The notes under the pieces were generated by a model. The model was given only the letters and a program-made list of their open reading frames with translations. It ran no database searches and was not told where the DNA came from. A DNA stretch of 39,540 nucleotides from Colwellia sp. D2M02 (GTDB lineage: Bacteria > Pseudomonadota > Gammaproteobacteria > Enterobacterales > Alteromonadaceae): assembly GCF_018860755.1 (NCBI RefSeq), contig NZ_JAHKPW010000050.1, positions 54,666 through 94,205 of the forward strand. Reading direction: 5' to 3'. Every line of letters starts with the position of its first letter. Within the stretch, counting starts at the first letter, position 1. Made by a program: the position numbers and the translations under genes. Below are positions 9,199 through 17,599 of this stretch, one piece after another.

Positions 9199-9713
9199 TG
9201 ACAACGCTAAAAAATAACGAACAGCAACCAACAGCTAACGTTGCACTAAGTCACCTGAATCAACAAGGTGAAGCTAATATGGTTGATGTAACCGAAAAAG
9301 CAATGACTTCGCGTACAGCAACTGCGCAAGGCATTATCAGTATGAATGCAGCTACCTTTGAATTAATTACAACAGGCAAACATAAAAAAGGTGATGTGTT
9401 TGCGGTTGCCCGTATTGCCGGTATTCAAGCCGCCAAGAAATGCAGTGACTTAATTCCATTGTGTCACCCATTAATGCTTACTAAAGTGCAAGTTGATTTC
9501 ACTCTTGATACTGAAAATCAACAAGTTATTGTTACTAGCTTATGCCGTTTAACAGGGCAAACTGGCGTTGAAATGGAAGCACTGACCGCTGCATCAGTGG
9601 CTTGTTTAACTTTATTTGATATGTGTAAAGCGGCCGATCCCGCCATGGAAATTCACGGTATTAAAGTACTCACCAAAGAAGGTGGTAAATCAGGTCACTG
9701 GCAAGCTAAATAA
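9198..9713 (+). CDS. moaC: Cyclic pyranopterin monophosphate synthase MoaC
   Basis: MoaC converts 3',8-cyclo-GTP to cyclic pyranopterin monophosphate. The [15 protein letters not shown] start region, [20 protein letters not shown], and the active-site stretch [11 protein letters not shown] are all present, followed by the MCKA-DPAMEI-GI-V--KEGGKSG signature. The frame is open from 9180, but the ATG at 9198 overlapping the moaB TAA (TAATG) gives the more likely 171-residue protein. It is translationally coupled to moaB and followed 13 bp later by moaD. Confidence 0.95.
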   Translation: MTTLKNNEQQPTANVALSHLNQQGEANMVDVTEKAMTSRTATAQGIISMNAATFELITTGKHKKGDVFAVARIAGIQAAKKCSDLIPLCHPLMLTKVQVDFTLDTENQQVIVTSLCRLTGQTGVEMEALTAASVACLTLFDMCKAADPAMEIHGIKVLTKEGGKSGHWQAK

Positions 9714-9726
9714 GGAATTATTACTT

Positions 9727-9975
9727 ATGATCAAAGTTGTTTTTTTTGCCGCACTACGCGAGCAATTACAATGTAGTGAATTATCATTACCAACAGATAA
9801 CATTAAAACCATTAACGATGTAAAAAACCAACTCATCAATAAAGGTGAGCAATGGCAAAGCGCATTGGCTAATACCTCACTATTAGCGGCAGTAAATCAT
9901 GACATGGTTGACAGCAACACTGCGGTAAAATCAGGTGATGAAGTCGCTTTTTTTCCACCGGTTACAGGCGGGTAA
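9727..9975 (+). CDS. moaD: Molybdopterin synthase sulfur carrier subunit MoaD
   Basis: MoaD is a ubiquitin-like carrier whose C-terminal Gly-Gly is adenylylated by MoeB and then thiocarboxylated to supply the dithiolene sulfurs. The 82-residue protein starts MIKVVFFAALRE and ends PPVTGG, as required. The frame is open further upstream inside moaC, but the ATG at 9727 after AAGGAATT is the natural start. MoaE follows 3 bp after the stop, as expected for its partner subunit. Confidence 0.94.
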   Translation: MIKVVFFAALREQLQCSELSLPTDNIKTINDVKNQLINKGEQWQSALANTSLLAAVNHDMVDSNTAVKSGDEVAFFPPVTGG

Positions 9976-9978
9976 TTA

Positions 9979-10524
9979 ATGTCGAAAATCAACCCAACAG
10001 CTACCAGCAACGAGGTTTCAATTCAGCAGCAAGATTTCAGCCTTGCTGATGAAGTAGCACTGTTAGAGCAGGATAATGCAATCGATGGCGCGGTGGTAAC
10101 TTTTACTGGTAGAGTGCGCAACCAAAATAATGGTAACCATGTTACCGGATTAACTTTAGAGCACTACCCAGGTATGACTGAAAAAACCATTATCGCTATT
10201 ATTGCGACAGCAAAAGAGCGTTGGAATATTGGTCGAGTTAAAGTCATACACCGTATTGGTCAACTTAATATTGGCGAGCAAATTGTTTTTGTCGGTGTAA
10301 CGAGTAAACACCGTCAAGATGCTTTTGCAGCCAATGAATTCATTATGGACTTTCTTAAAGTGAAAGCGCCTTTTTGGAAAAAAGAACGCGTAGTTACCAG
10401 GACAGACAGCTCAAACTCCACTCACGAAACTAAAATCAACACTAAAACCGACACTAAAATAGAAACTGAACAATGGTTAGACGCCAAAGACAGTGACAAT
10501 AATAAAGCGCAAACATGGTCTTAA
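9979..10524 (+). CDS. moaE: Molybdopterin synthase catalytic subunit MoaE
   Basis: MoaE with MoaD turns cyclic pyranopterin monophosphate into molybdopterin. The family motifs FTGRVRNQN, LEHYPGMTEK, HRIGQLNIGEQIVFVGV, and FLKVKAPFWKKE carrying the catalytic lysines are clear. At 181 residues it is about 30 longer than E. coli MoaE. The excess is a Thr/Lys/Ser-rich stretch (10394-10470) between WKKERVV and the conserved C-terminal end EQWLDAKDSD, and it has short imperfect repeats of the type ACTAAAAnC. The end overlaps the modA start by 10 bp. Confidence 0.93.
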   Translation: MSKINPTATSNEVSIQQQDFSLADEVALLEQDNAIDGAVVTFTGRVRNQNNGNHVTGLTLEHYPGMTEKTIIAIIATAKERWNIGRVKVIHRIGQLNIGEQIVFVGVTSKHRQDAFAANEFIMDFLKVKAPFWKKERVVTRTDSSNSTHETKINTKTDTKIETEQWLDAKDSDNNKAQTWS

Positions 10525-11390
10525 TTTTCAATAAAAAATATCAACAACTTAAGCGAATAATGTTGTCGCTTTGCTCGGTTTTTCCCTGTTCAGTATTACT
10601 CTTTGTTATTTTTACTGGTACTAATGCGTTTGCCAACGCCTCAAAGAGTAACGACGATACGCCGCTACGCATTGCTGTGGCAGCAAACTTTGCTCCTGTT
10701 CTTGAAATATTATTAGCTGACTTTGAAAACGAAACCGGCATTAAGAGCCAAGTTATTAACGGTGCCAGTGGAGCTATCTATTTACAATTAAAACATGGGG
10801 CTCCGTTTGATATTTTTTTAAGTGCTGATCAGCGTCGTCCGTTACAACTTGAGCAAGATAATTTAATTGTCAAAAATAGTCGAAAAACTTACGCGACAGG
10901 ACAACTCGCATTATTCATTAATGATCTGAAACCGAGCAAAAGCCAGAACCAAAACCAAAGCAAAAAAACAGTAATAGAAACAAGCAACAACGCTAATTCT
11001 CTTTTCGATGTATTACAAAATCCTCCTAAAAATTTCGCCATTGCTAACCCCAAAATCGCCCCTTATGGTAAAGCAGCTCAAGAGACGTTAACGTATTTAA
11101 AACTTTGGGATATTTATCAAAAGCGTTTAATTAAAGGCATTAATATCAATCAAACCTTTATGCAAATTCAAAGTAAAGCGGTAAAAAGTGGCTTGGTTGC
11201 CAATAGTCAGTTAGTGCTTAACAACCTGTCAGGTATTACTATTCCGAGTGAATTCCATCAACCAATAAAACAACAATTGGTTATTTTACGTAACAGTAAA
11301 AATATAGCCAAAGCACAACAGCTTAGTAGTTTTTTACTACGCCCAAGCATCCAAAACATTATTGTAAGATACGGTTATGCAAAATCCTGA
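10515..11390 (+). CDS. modA: Molybdate-binding periplasmic protein ModA
   Basis: ModA is the substrate-binding protein of the molybdate ABC transporter. A signal peptide with a hydrophobic core (about residues 17-36, CSVFPCSVLLFVIFTGTNAF) is followed by the mature start LRIAVAANFAPVLEILLADF and the oxyanion-binding segments INGASGAIYLQ and APFDIFLSAD. The start at 10515 gives a long basic n-region; an internal ATG at 10560 would give a more usual signal. A polar Asn/Gln/Ser/Lys insertion lies at about 10930-11000. It is coupled to moaE before it and modB after it by overlaps. Confidence 0.92.
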   Translation: MVLIFNKKYQQLKRIMLSLCSVFPCSVLLFVIFTGTNAFANASKSNDDTPLRIAVAANFAPVLEILLADFENETGIKSQVINGASGAIYLQLKHGAPFDIFLSADQRRPLQLEQDNLIVKNSRKTYATGQLALFINDLKPSKSQNQNQSKKTVIETSNNANSLFDVLQNPPKNFAIANPKIAPYGKAAQETLTYLKLWDIYQKRLIKGININQTFMQIQSKAVKSGLVANSQLVLNNLSGITIPSEFHQPIKQQLVILRNSKNIAKAQQLSSFLLRPSIQNIIVRYGYAKS

Positions 11391-12075
11391 TTTACAAGCT
11401 CTGATCACAACCTTACAAATGGCAGGCTTAACCACGGTCATTTTGTTAATACTAGGAACGCCACTTGCCTGGTATTTAGCAAAAATGACTAGCCGATTTA
11501 AAGTGGTTATTGAAGCCGTTGTTGCATTACCTTTAGTATTACCGCCAACCGTACTAGGCTTTTACTTACTAATTGCTTTTTCGCCTGAATATTTACCGGG
11601 TCAATTATGGCAGCAAGCCACTGGACAACAACTTGCTTTTAGCTTTTCAGCAATTGTTATCGGCTCGGTTTTATATTCGCTGCCTTTTGTGGTGCAGCCA
11701 TTACAAAAAGCCTTTGAGCAGTTAGGCGATAACTTACTTGAAGCGGGCGCAGTACTCGGCGCAGGTCCGTTTGACCGGTTTTTCCACATTGTTTTACCCT
11801 TAACTAAAGCCAGTTTTATAACAGCTGCTAGTTTAGGTTTCGCCCATACGGTTGGAGAGTTTGGTGTAATATTAATGATTGGCGGTAATATTCCCGGTGA
11901 AACTCGCGTATTATCCATTGCACTTTTTGATCATGTTGAAGCCTTTGATTACGCTAAAGCGCATTTACTGGCAATCAGCTTATTAATTAGCTCAATGATT
12001 TTACTTTCTGCGGTTTACTTAATTAACTTACCGAAAAAACACCGTAACGTTAACTCAGTAGGGGCCGATAAATGA
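11377..12075 (+). CDS. modB: Molybdate ABC transporter permease ModB
   Basis: This inner-membrane permease forms the molybdate channel with ModA and ModC. The 232 residues contain five to six hydrophobic segments. The ABC-permease coupling loop EAGAVLGAGPFDRFFHIVLPL is present, as is the ModB-specific TVGEFGVILMIGGNIPGETRV. It overlaps modA by 14 bp and modC by 4 bp (ATGA), so the three are translationally coupled. Confidence 0.95.
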   Translation: MQNPDLQALITTLQMAGLTTVILLILGTPLAWYLAKMTSRFKVVIEAVVALPLVLPPTVLGFYLLIAFSPEYLPGQLWQQATGQQLAFSFSAIVIGSVLYSLPFVVQPLQKAFEQLGDNLLEAGAVLGAGPFDRFFHIVLPLTKASFITAASLGFAHTVGEFGVILMIGGNIPGETRVLSIALFDHVEAFDYAKAHLLAISLLISSMILLSAVYLINLPKKHRNVNSVGADK

Positions 12076-13292
12076 CAACTGATGATACCTGCTCAACACT
12101 ACCCCCTGAAAGCCAAAAAAGCTTTGATAACCTACTGTGTTTAGACATCAACATTCACTATGAAAACTTTCGTTTAGCCCTTAAACAAGATATTCCATTA
12201 ACAGGGATTACCGGTATATTTGGTCATTCAGGCTCAGGTAAGTCAACGTTATTACGCGCTATCGCAGGATTAGAGCCTAAAACACAAGGCCAAATTACAC
12301 TTGCCAATAAACCCCTACTCAATAGCAATGGCGCACTTGTTTTAAAAAGTGAGCAACGCGGCGTTGGTTTAGTTTTTCAAAACAGTCGTTTATTTCCGCA
12401 TCTTAGCGTAATGAAAAATCTCAACTTTGCCAGTAAGCGCTGCAAAAATTCTACCTTAACGCTAAATGAAATTATTGAGCTAACCGGTTTAACTCCTTTA
12501 TTAAACACACCCGTAACCGCACTTTCAGGAGGTCAGCAACAACGTGTCGCCCTTGCTAGAGCTATTCTCGCTGAGCCTCAGTTATTATTATTAGACGAGC
12601 CTCTCAGTGCATTAGACCAGCAAAGTAAAGCTCAATTACTCAACTTAATTACCACTATTCAGCAGCGACTTAGTTTACCTATTTTATATGTCAGTCACTC
12701 CCTTGATGAACTACAACAGGTCTGTGATAACCTATTAGTGTTAACCAATAATACCGCGATAATGACAAAAAAAAGTGCAAATGAACATTCAGCGTTTTTT
12801 GGCAATATTCACCATATGATTCACCAGTTAACACAAAGGCAGTATCAGGCGATAGACAGCACTGTGCAAGGCAATATAATTCAGCCTCAAACTAGCTTAG
12901 CGTTACCAATACTATCTACTAACAATGGTCATGGTTTAGCCGTGATCTCTCTACAAAAACAGCAAATATTATTACCAAGTTCTCAACTTGTTTTTGCTGA
13001 AAAAATCACTGCTGAAAGATTAGTAGGACAACCATTACGTTGTTTTATTCTCGCCAGCGATATTAGTATTTGTTTAACCGAGCCGCACAATAGCAGCATA
13101 GTAAACCAGCTACAGGGCACAATAAACAATATAAAAAAGGATAATACTAAGGTACTGCTGAGCATTGATTGTGACGCCCAAGAGTTTTTTGTTAGTATTA
13201 GCGCCTACTCGCAGAACAAATTAGCGTTAAAACAAGGGCAAAGCGTATTTTTGCAATTTAAAGCCAGTGCAGTGCGCACTTTCCTGAATTGA
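12072..13292 (+). CDS. modC: Molybdate ABC transporter ATP-binding protein ModC
   Basis: This ATPase powers molybdate import. Walker A is GHSGSGKST (51-59), the ABC signature LSGGQQQR (151-158), Walker B LLLLDEP (171-177) and the switch histidine H209. The C-terminal part (about 265-406) fits the TOBE/Mop-like oxyanion-binding domains usual in ModC, and the total of 406 residues is somewhat longer than E. coli ModC. No modE regulator is seen nearby, so control of the operon more likely rests on the Moco RNA motif at its head. moeB follows after 74 bp. Confidence 0.94.
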   Translation: MTTDDTCSTLPPESQKSFDNLLCLDINIHYENFRLALKQDIPLTGITGIFGHSGSGKSTLLRAIAGLEPKTQGQITLANKPLLNSNGALVLKSEQRGVGLVFQNSRLFPHLSVMKNLNFASKRCKNSTLTLNEIIELTGLTPLLNTPVTALSGGQQQRVALARAILAEPQLLLLDEPLSALDQQSKAQLLNLITTIQQRLSLPILYVSHSLDELQQVCDNLLVLTNNTAIMTKKSANEHSAFFGNIHHMIHQLTQRQYQAIDSTVQGNIIQPQTSLALPILSTNNGHGLAVISLQKQQILLPSSQLVFAEKITAERLVGQPLRCFILASDISICLTEPHNSSIVNQLQGTINNIKKDNTKVLLSIDCDAQEFFVSISAYSQNKLALKQGQSVFLQFKASAVRTFLN

Positions 13293-13366
13293 TTTTTAAC
13301 TAAATTTTCAGCGGATTACCTTAACGGAAAACCAAAGTAACATCATGCCAAGCTATAGGAAAAAAC

Positions 13367-14113
13367 GTGTTAAGTAACCAAGAGCAACTCAAATATTCTC
13401 GTCAAATTATGCTAACTAACATTGGTGAGCAAGGCCAAATAGCATTACGGAATGCCAAAGTACTCATTTTAGGTGTTGGCGGTTTAGGTAACCCTGCGAG
13501 TTTATATTTAGCAGCGGCGGGTGTTGGCACCTTGTTTTTGGCCGATGGTGATGTGATTGAATTGAGTAACCTACCAAGACAAATCCTATTCACTGAAAAC
13601 GATATCGACAACAACAAAGCCGATGTCGCTGCCGAAAAGCTTCAGGCACAATTTCCTGATACAAGCATTGAAGTGATTGATGAAATGCTAGATAAAGAGC
13701 TTTGCGATTACTATTTAGAGCAAGTTGATGTGGTACTCGATTGCTCTGATAACATTCAAACTCGCTATTTAATTAATCAAGCTTGTGTTGAGCATAAAGT
13801 CCCGTTAATTGTTGGTGCTGCCACAGGCTTTGACGGTCAACAATTAACCATTGATCCGCGTGACAATAATAGCGCTTGTTATCACTGTTTATTTCCTGCC
13901 AGTGAAAAAGCACCCGCAAATAACTGCCAAACTATCGGAATTATGGGTCCTATACTGGCGATGGTCGCAGGTATGCAAACCTTACAAGCCATTAAACTAC
14001 TTACGGGAAACCCTGTACAAATAAATCAGCTCAATATGCTTGATGGCTTATCAAATCAGTGGCAGCAATTCACCATGAAAAAACAAAAAAGCTGCACTGT
14101 TTGTGGTGGTTAG
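13367..14113 (+). CDS. moeB: Molybdopterin-synthase adenylyltransferase MoeB
   Basis: MoeB adenylylates the C-terminal glycine of MoaD. The nucleotide-binding motif GVGGLGNPASLYLAAAGVG (36-54), the SNLPRQILF segment, two zinc-binding pairs CYHC (171-174) and CTVC (243-246), and C187 in NNCQTIGIMGP are present. ThiF is similar, but the clear moa/mod context favours MoeB. The start is a GTG at 13367 after AGGAAAAAA. It closes the molybdenum cofactor cluster. Its TAG stop lies inside a 12-bp tandem repeat. Confidence 0.92.
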   Translation: MLSNQEQLKYSRQIMLTNIGEQGQIALRNAKVLILGVGGLGNPASLYLAAAGVGTLFLADGDVIELSNLPRQILFTENDIDNNKADVAAEKLQAQFPDTSIEVIDEMLDKELCDYYLEQVDVVLDCSDNIQTRYLINQACVEHKVPLIVGAATGFDGQQLTIDPRDNNSACYHCLFPASEKAPANNCQTIGIMGPILAMVAGMQTLQAIKLLTGNPVQINQLNMLDGLSNQWQQFTMKKQKSCTVCGG

Positions 14114-14150
14114 TTATCGAGTTAGTTATAGAGTTAGTTATCGGGTTATT
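14109..14150. repeat. 12-bp tandem repeat across the moeB stop
   Basis: GTTAGTTATCGA, GTTAGTTATAGA and GTTAGTTATCGG lie in tandem at 14109-14144, with a partial fourth copy. The first copy includes the moeB stop (14111-14113). Confidence 0.8.
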
Positions 14151-14169
14151 TAACCTCTGAGTTAGCTAA

Positions 14170-14189
14170 TTAACCTGAGCTCTGGTTAA
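14170..14189. repeat. Short dispersed repeat core, palindromic
   Basis: TTAACCTGAGCTCTGGTTAA is a copy of the core repeat with palindromic ends (TTAACC/GGTTAA and central AGCT). It directly abuts the stop codon (14190-14192) of the minus-strand DUF1285 gene and lies between convergent genes, so it could act as an end-of-transcript hairpin. Confidence 0.75.
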
Positions 14190-14762
14190 CTAGTAATGCC
14201 CCAAAATAAATTTTTGCCCATCGCTATAAAAATACAATGCTACGGGCTCTGTTGATTGCTTTTCTTGGTTAGCACTTTGTTCAGCCGCTAAATCAACCCA
14301 TTGATAATAAACATTGCGATGTACTTTCGCGAACAAGTTACGGCGCACATTAATGTATAAGCTCCCTTGTTCATCTATCGTTAGGTGACGGCTCGCATCA
14401 AGGACAAAAGTGTCTGCAAGGTTAGTCGAAACTTCCATGATTGTTTGCTTGTCATCAAGCCAGCGCCACTGAGTAATAATAAAAGGCGCATCTTCAACCG
14501 TTATTTTAACTTTTTCGACAGGTGTTACTAAAAAATATTCATCGCGCTGTTCATCTTGCTCTCGCCATAGCACACTTGCAAACAACTTCACTAACGCTAA
14601 ACGCTTAAAAACCGTACCACCATAATACCAATCACCATTGGCTTTTATTTGTAAATCAATTTCACCGCAAAAAGGCGGGTTCCACAACTCAATTGGCGGT
14701 AGTTTAGCTTGGTCACTGTTATTATTTTGTTGCAGCTGTTTTGAGAGTTTATCTAATGACAT
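14190..14762 (-). CDS. DUF1285 domain protein
   Basis: This is a 190-residue soluble protein of the DUF1285 family, recognised by the run PPIELWNPPFCGEIDLQIKA, the DWYYGGTVFKR motif and YFLVTPVEKVKI followed by the double-domain layout. No signal peptide or membrane segment is seen. Its cellular role is unknown. It is single, convergent with moeB and divergent from the prolyl oligopeptidase gene across a 248-bp gap in which I see no strong motif. Confidence 0.85.
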   Translation of the reverse strand: MSLDKLSKQLQQNNNSDQAKLPPIELWNPPFCGEIDLQIKANGDWYYGGTVFKRLALVKLFASVLWREQDEQRDEYFLVTPVEKVKITVEDAPFIITQWRWLDDKQTIMEVSTNLADTFVLDASRHLTIDEQGSLYINVRRNLFAKVHRNVYYQWVDLAAEQSANQEKQSTEPVALYFYSDGQKFILGHY

Positions 14763-15010
14763 ACCTTTCCTTAAACCGTTAACTAGCTAATTGCCCACTA
14801 ATCTTACATTTCCGTTACTTTACCCTATTTGGCGACGTTCGCGACTAAGTTCTCTTGATTATAATAAATAACCTGCTATTTTATTCTGGATACATTTATT
14901 TAACATTTGTAATGCTGCGTTATTGTTGTACCGACATTACAAAAAACAGATACATTAAGCCATCATTTAATTCACTCTTAATGTTATCCCCACTTACTCT
15001 ATGAGCTTTT

Positions 15011-17191
15011 ATGAACCCTTTAACAACTAAACAACTCGCGAACAAACTGTGCTTAGTCATTTCTTCAGCCCTGCTAATTAGTGCATGTAGCCATAACGAA
15101 AATACTGCTAACGAACTGCCAGATAACCAAACGCCTATGATCTCAATTACCGCACCAGTAGCCAAAAAAGTCCCTTATGAAATAGTCACCCACGGTCATA
15201 AACGTGTTGATGATTATTATTGGATGCGTGACGATACTCGTACTGATCCTGAAATTTTAGCGCATTTAGCCGCTGAGAATAGCTACGTAGACGCAAAGTT
15301 AGCGCACACGAGCGAACTACAAGAAACGCTTTTTGAAGAAATAAAAGCCCGCATTAAAAAGGATGACAATAGTGTACCCACTAAACGTGGCAATTACTTT
15401 TACGCCAGCCAAATGCAAGGCGACAACGAGTACCCTATTTATATTCGTTCCACCGACTTTTCTGGTAGTAATACCGAGGTATTATTGGATGTAAATCAAC
15501 TCGCGAAAGCTCATGATTATTATCAATTATCAGGTCTGCGCGTTAGTCCAAGTGAAAAGGTATTAGCTTATGGTGAAGACACCGTTAGCCGAAGAATATA
15601 TACCATTAAATTTAAAGATCTCTCAACAGGAGAGTTACTTGCTGATGAGCTTATCGGTACCAGTGGTAATATTGAATGGGGCAACGACAATAAAACCGTT
15701 TATTACATCAAACGTGACCCACAAACCCTACTCGCTTATCAAGTATTCCGTCATACCTTAGGTACACCACAAGCTAATGATGAGTTAATTTATGAGGAGC
15801 AAGATAAAACCTTTTACACTTTCATGAGTAAAAGCAAAGACAATAGCTCGGTAATTATTTGGCATAGCTCAACTGAAGCCAAAAGTGCCTCAGTGATTGA
15901 TGCTAATAGTCCAAAGGCTACGCCTATTGAGTTTATTCCCCGTGAAACAGGGATCGAGTATTCAATCGCCAAAATGCATGACTGGTTTTACATCAGCACC
16001 AACTGGCAAGCCCAAAACTTTCGTTTAATGAAAGTGCATAAAGACAAGGTTGGCGATAAAAGCAATTGGCAAGATGTTATTGCTGCGAATGATAATATCA
16101 AGCTAGATGATTTTGAATTATTTAATGACCATTTAGTTTATCAACAACGAGAAAATGGTTTAATCCGCGTTACCGTACGCCAATTATCAACGGGTAAAGA
16201 ACAACAACTTAGTTTCAATGACAGTGCGTTTAACTTAGGCCTTTACGGTAACAATAATTTAGATAACAGTGCATTACGCCTTTATTACACTAGCTTAACT
16301 ACGCCATACACTGACTATGATGTTGATTTAACAACCCTTGAAAAAACGCAATTAAAACAAGATGAAGTGTTGGGTGATTTTGACTCAAATAACTATGCTT
16401 CTGAGCGCATTTTTATTACCGCACGCGATGGGGTAAAGGTTCCCGTATCACTTGTCTATCGCAAAGATAAGTTTAAAAAAGATGGTACTAACCCATTACA
16501 TCAATACGGCTATGGCTCATATGGTTTGACTGTGGATCCTAGGTTTTCATTTAGTCGTTTAAGCTTACTCGACCGTGGCTTTGTTTATGCTATCGCTCAT
16601 GTACGTGGCTCACAAATGCTTGGACGCCCTTGGTATGAAGATGGCAAAAAATTAACAAAAAATAATACCTTCACTGACTTTATTGACGTAACCAAAGCAC
16701 TCGTCGCACAAGGCTATGGCGATAAAGATAACGTTTTTGCTTCTGGTGGCAGTGCTGGTGGTTTATTAATGGGAGCGGTGATGAATATGGCGCCTGAATT
16801 ATATAACGGTGTGCATGCTGCTGTACCTTTTGTTGATGTGGTAACAACAATGCTCGATGAGAGTATTCCACTAACGACCAATGAATTTGATGAATGGGGT
16901 AACCCTAAAGATGAAGAATACTACAACTATATGTTGTCATACTCTCCTTATGATCAAATTAAAAAACAAAGCTACCCTAATACCTTAATCACCACAGGTT
17001 TACACGACTCACAGGTACAGTATTTTGAACCAATGAAATGGGTTGCTAAATTACGCGAATACAAAACGGGTGATAATATTTTGTTATTTAAAACTGATAT
17101 GGAGTCAGGCCATGGCGGTGCATCGGGTCGCTTTAAAGGGATTCATGAAACCGCGTTAGAATACAGCTTCTTTATTGATTTACTTAAATAA
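15011..17191 (+). CDS. S9A prolyl oligopeptidase-family lipoprotein (oligopeptidase B-like)
   Basis: This is a serine peptidase that cuts short peptides, probably after basic residues as in oligopeptidase B (PtrB). It has an N-terminal lipoprotein signal with a lipobox ending at C26 (LLISAC), so it should be membrane-attached on the periplasmic side, unlike cytosolic E. coli PtrB. PVAKKVPYEIVTHGHKRVDDYYWMRDD opens the beta-propeller domain. The C-terminal alpha/beta-hydrolase triad is S581 (GGSAGG), D666 (LHDSQV) and H701 (SGHGGASG). Length is 726 residues. A dispersed repeat core begins immediately after its stop. Confidence 0.9.
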   Translation: MNPLTTKQLANKLCLVISSALLISACSHNENTANELPDNQTPMISITAPVAKKVPYEIVTHGHKRVDDYYWMRDDTRTDPEILAHLAAENSYVDAKLAHTSELQETLFEEIKARIKKDDNSVPTKRGNYFYASQMQGDNEYPIYIRSTDFSGSNTEVLLDVNQLAKAHDYYQLSGLRVSPSEKVLAYGEDTVSRRIYTIKFKDLSTGELLADELIGTSGNIEWGNDNKTVYYIKRDPQTLLAYQVFRHTLGTPQANDELIYEEQDKTFYTFMSKSKDNSSVIIWHSSTEAKSASVIDANSPKATPIEFIPRETGIEYSIAKMHDWFYISTNWQAQNFRLMKVHKDKVGDKSNWQDVIAANDNIKLDDFELFNDHLVYQQRENGLIRVTVRQLSTGKEQQLSFNDSAFNLGLYGNNNLDNSALRLYYTSLTTPYTDYDVDLTTLEKTQLKQDEVLGDFDSNNYASERIFITARDGVKVPVSLVYRKDKFKKDGTNPLHQYGYGSYGLTVDPRFSFSRLSLLDRGFVYAIAHVRGSQMLGRPWYEDGKKLTKNNTFTDFIDVTKALVAQGYGDKDNVFASGGSAGGLLMGAVMNMAPELYNGVHAAVPFVDVVTTMLDESIPLTTNEFDEWGNPKDEEYYNYMLSYSPYDQIKKQSYPNTLITTGLHDSQVQYFEPMKWVAKLREYKTGDNILLFKTDMESGHGGASGRFKGIHETALEYSFFIDLLK

Positions 17192-17207
17192 GCTGAGTTC
17201 AGGTTAA
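17192..17207. repeat. Short dispersed repeat core at the end of the oligopeptidase gene
   Basis: GCTGAGTTCAGGTTAA is a partial copy of the core and begins at the base following the TAA stop at 17189-17191. Confidence 0.7.
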
Positions 17208-17242
17208 ATAACATATAGTACTTAATTTAACATAAACATTTG

Positions 17243-17275
17243 ATACCAGGCGCTACTCACCATGGCACCTGGTAT
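17243..17275 (+). terminator. Hairpin downstream of the oligopeptidase gene
   Basis: ATACCAGG and CCTGGTAT form an 8-bp stem around a 17-nt loop, followed by a modest T-rich stretch. It is a possible terminator, but the T-run is poor. Confidence 0.4.
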
Positions 17276-17411
17276 ATTTCTACCTATCCTCGCCAGTCGT
17301 TAACCCCCTCCTCTATTATTACGCCTAGATAAAGCACTTCAAAGCAAACGTACTCGCCAAAACCAGCCCTATCAATGCAGCTGTATATTATCTATTAAAA
17401 ATCATGCTTAA

Positions 17412-17518
17412 TTAACCTGAGCTCGGCTTAACAAATGTTTCTCTAGCAGCTATTCAGAAAAGTAATTTTTGATTATATTTCAATTTGTTAAACATCTCTT
17501 AAACCGAGTTCAGGTTAA
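17412..17518. repeat. Possible miniature element bounded by inverted cores, containing a long repeat copy
   Basis: Two copies of the core face each other: TTAACCTGAGCTCGGCTTAA (17412-17431) and the reverse orientation TTAAACCGAGTTCAGGTTAA (17499-17518). They bound a 107-bp stretch. The right part (17449-17519) is a long copy shared with 39372-39445 inverted. No open frame is inside. Both ends are flanked by AT-rich sequence (AT/AT), too short to claim a target duplication. The rest of the 408-bp gap between 17192 and 17599 shows only the features listed. Confidence 0.6.
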
Positions 17519-17599
17519 TTAATGTTTTTAAACTATGAAAGTGGTATGTTAATCGGCTACCTATAAAAACATAATCTAAATCAATAAGTAGAAAGGGCT

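Noticed and set aside
14920..15165. Minus-strand 81-codon frame
   Set aside because: It is antisense to the start and lipoprotein signal of the oligopeptidase gene, with no family resemblance.
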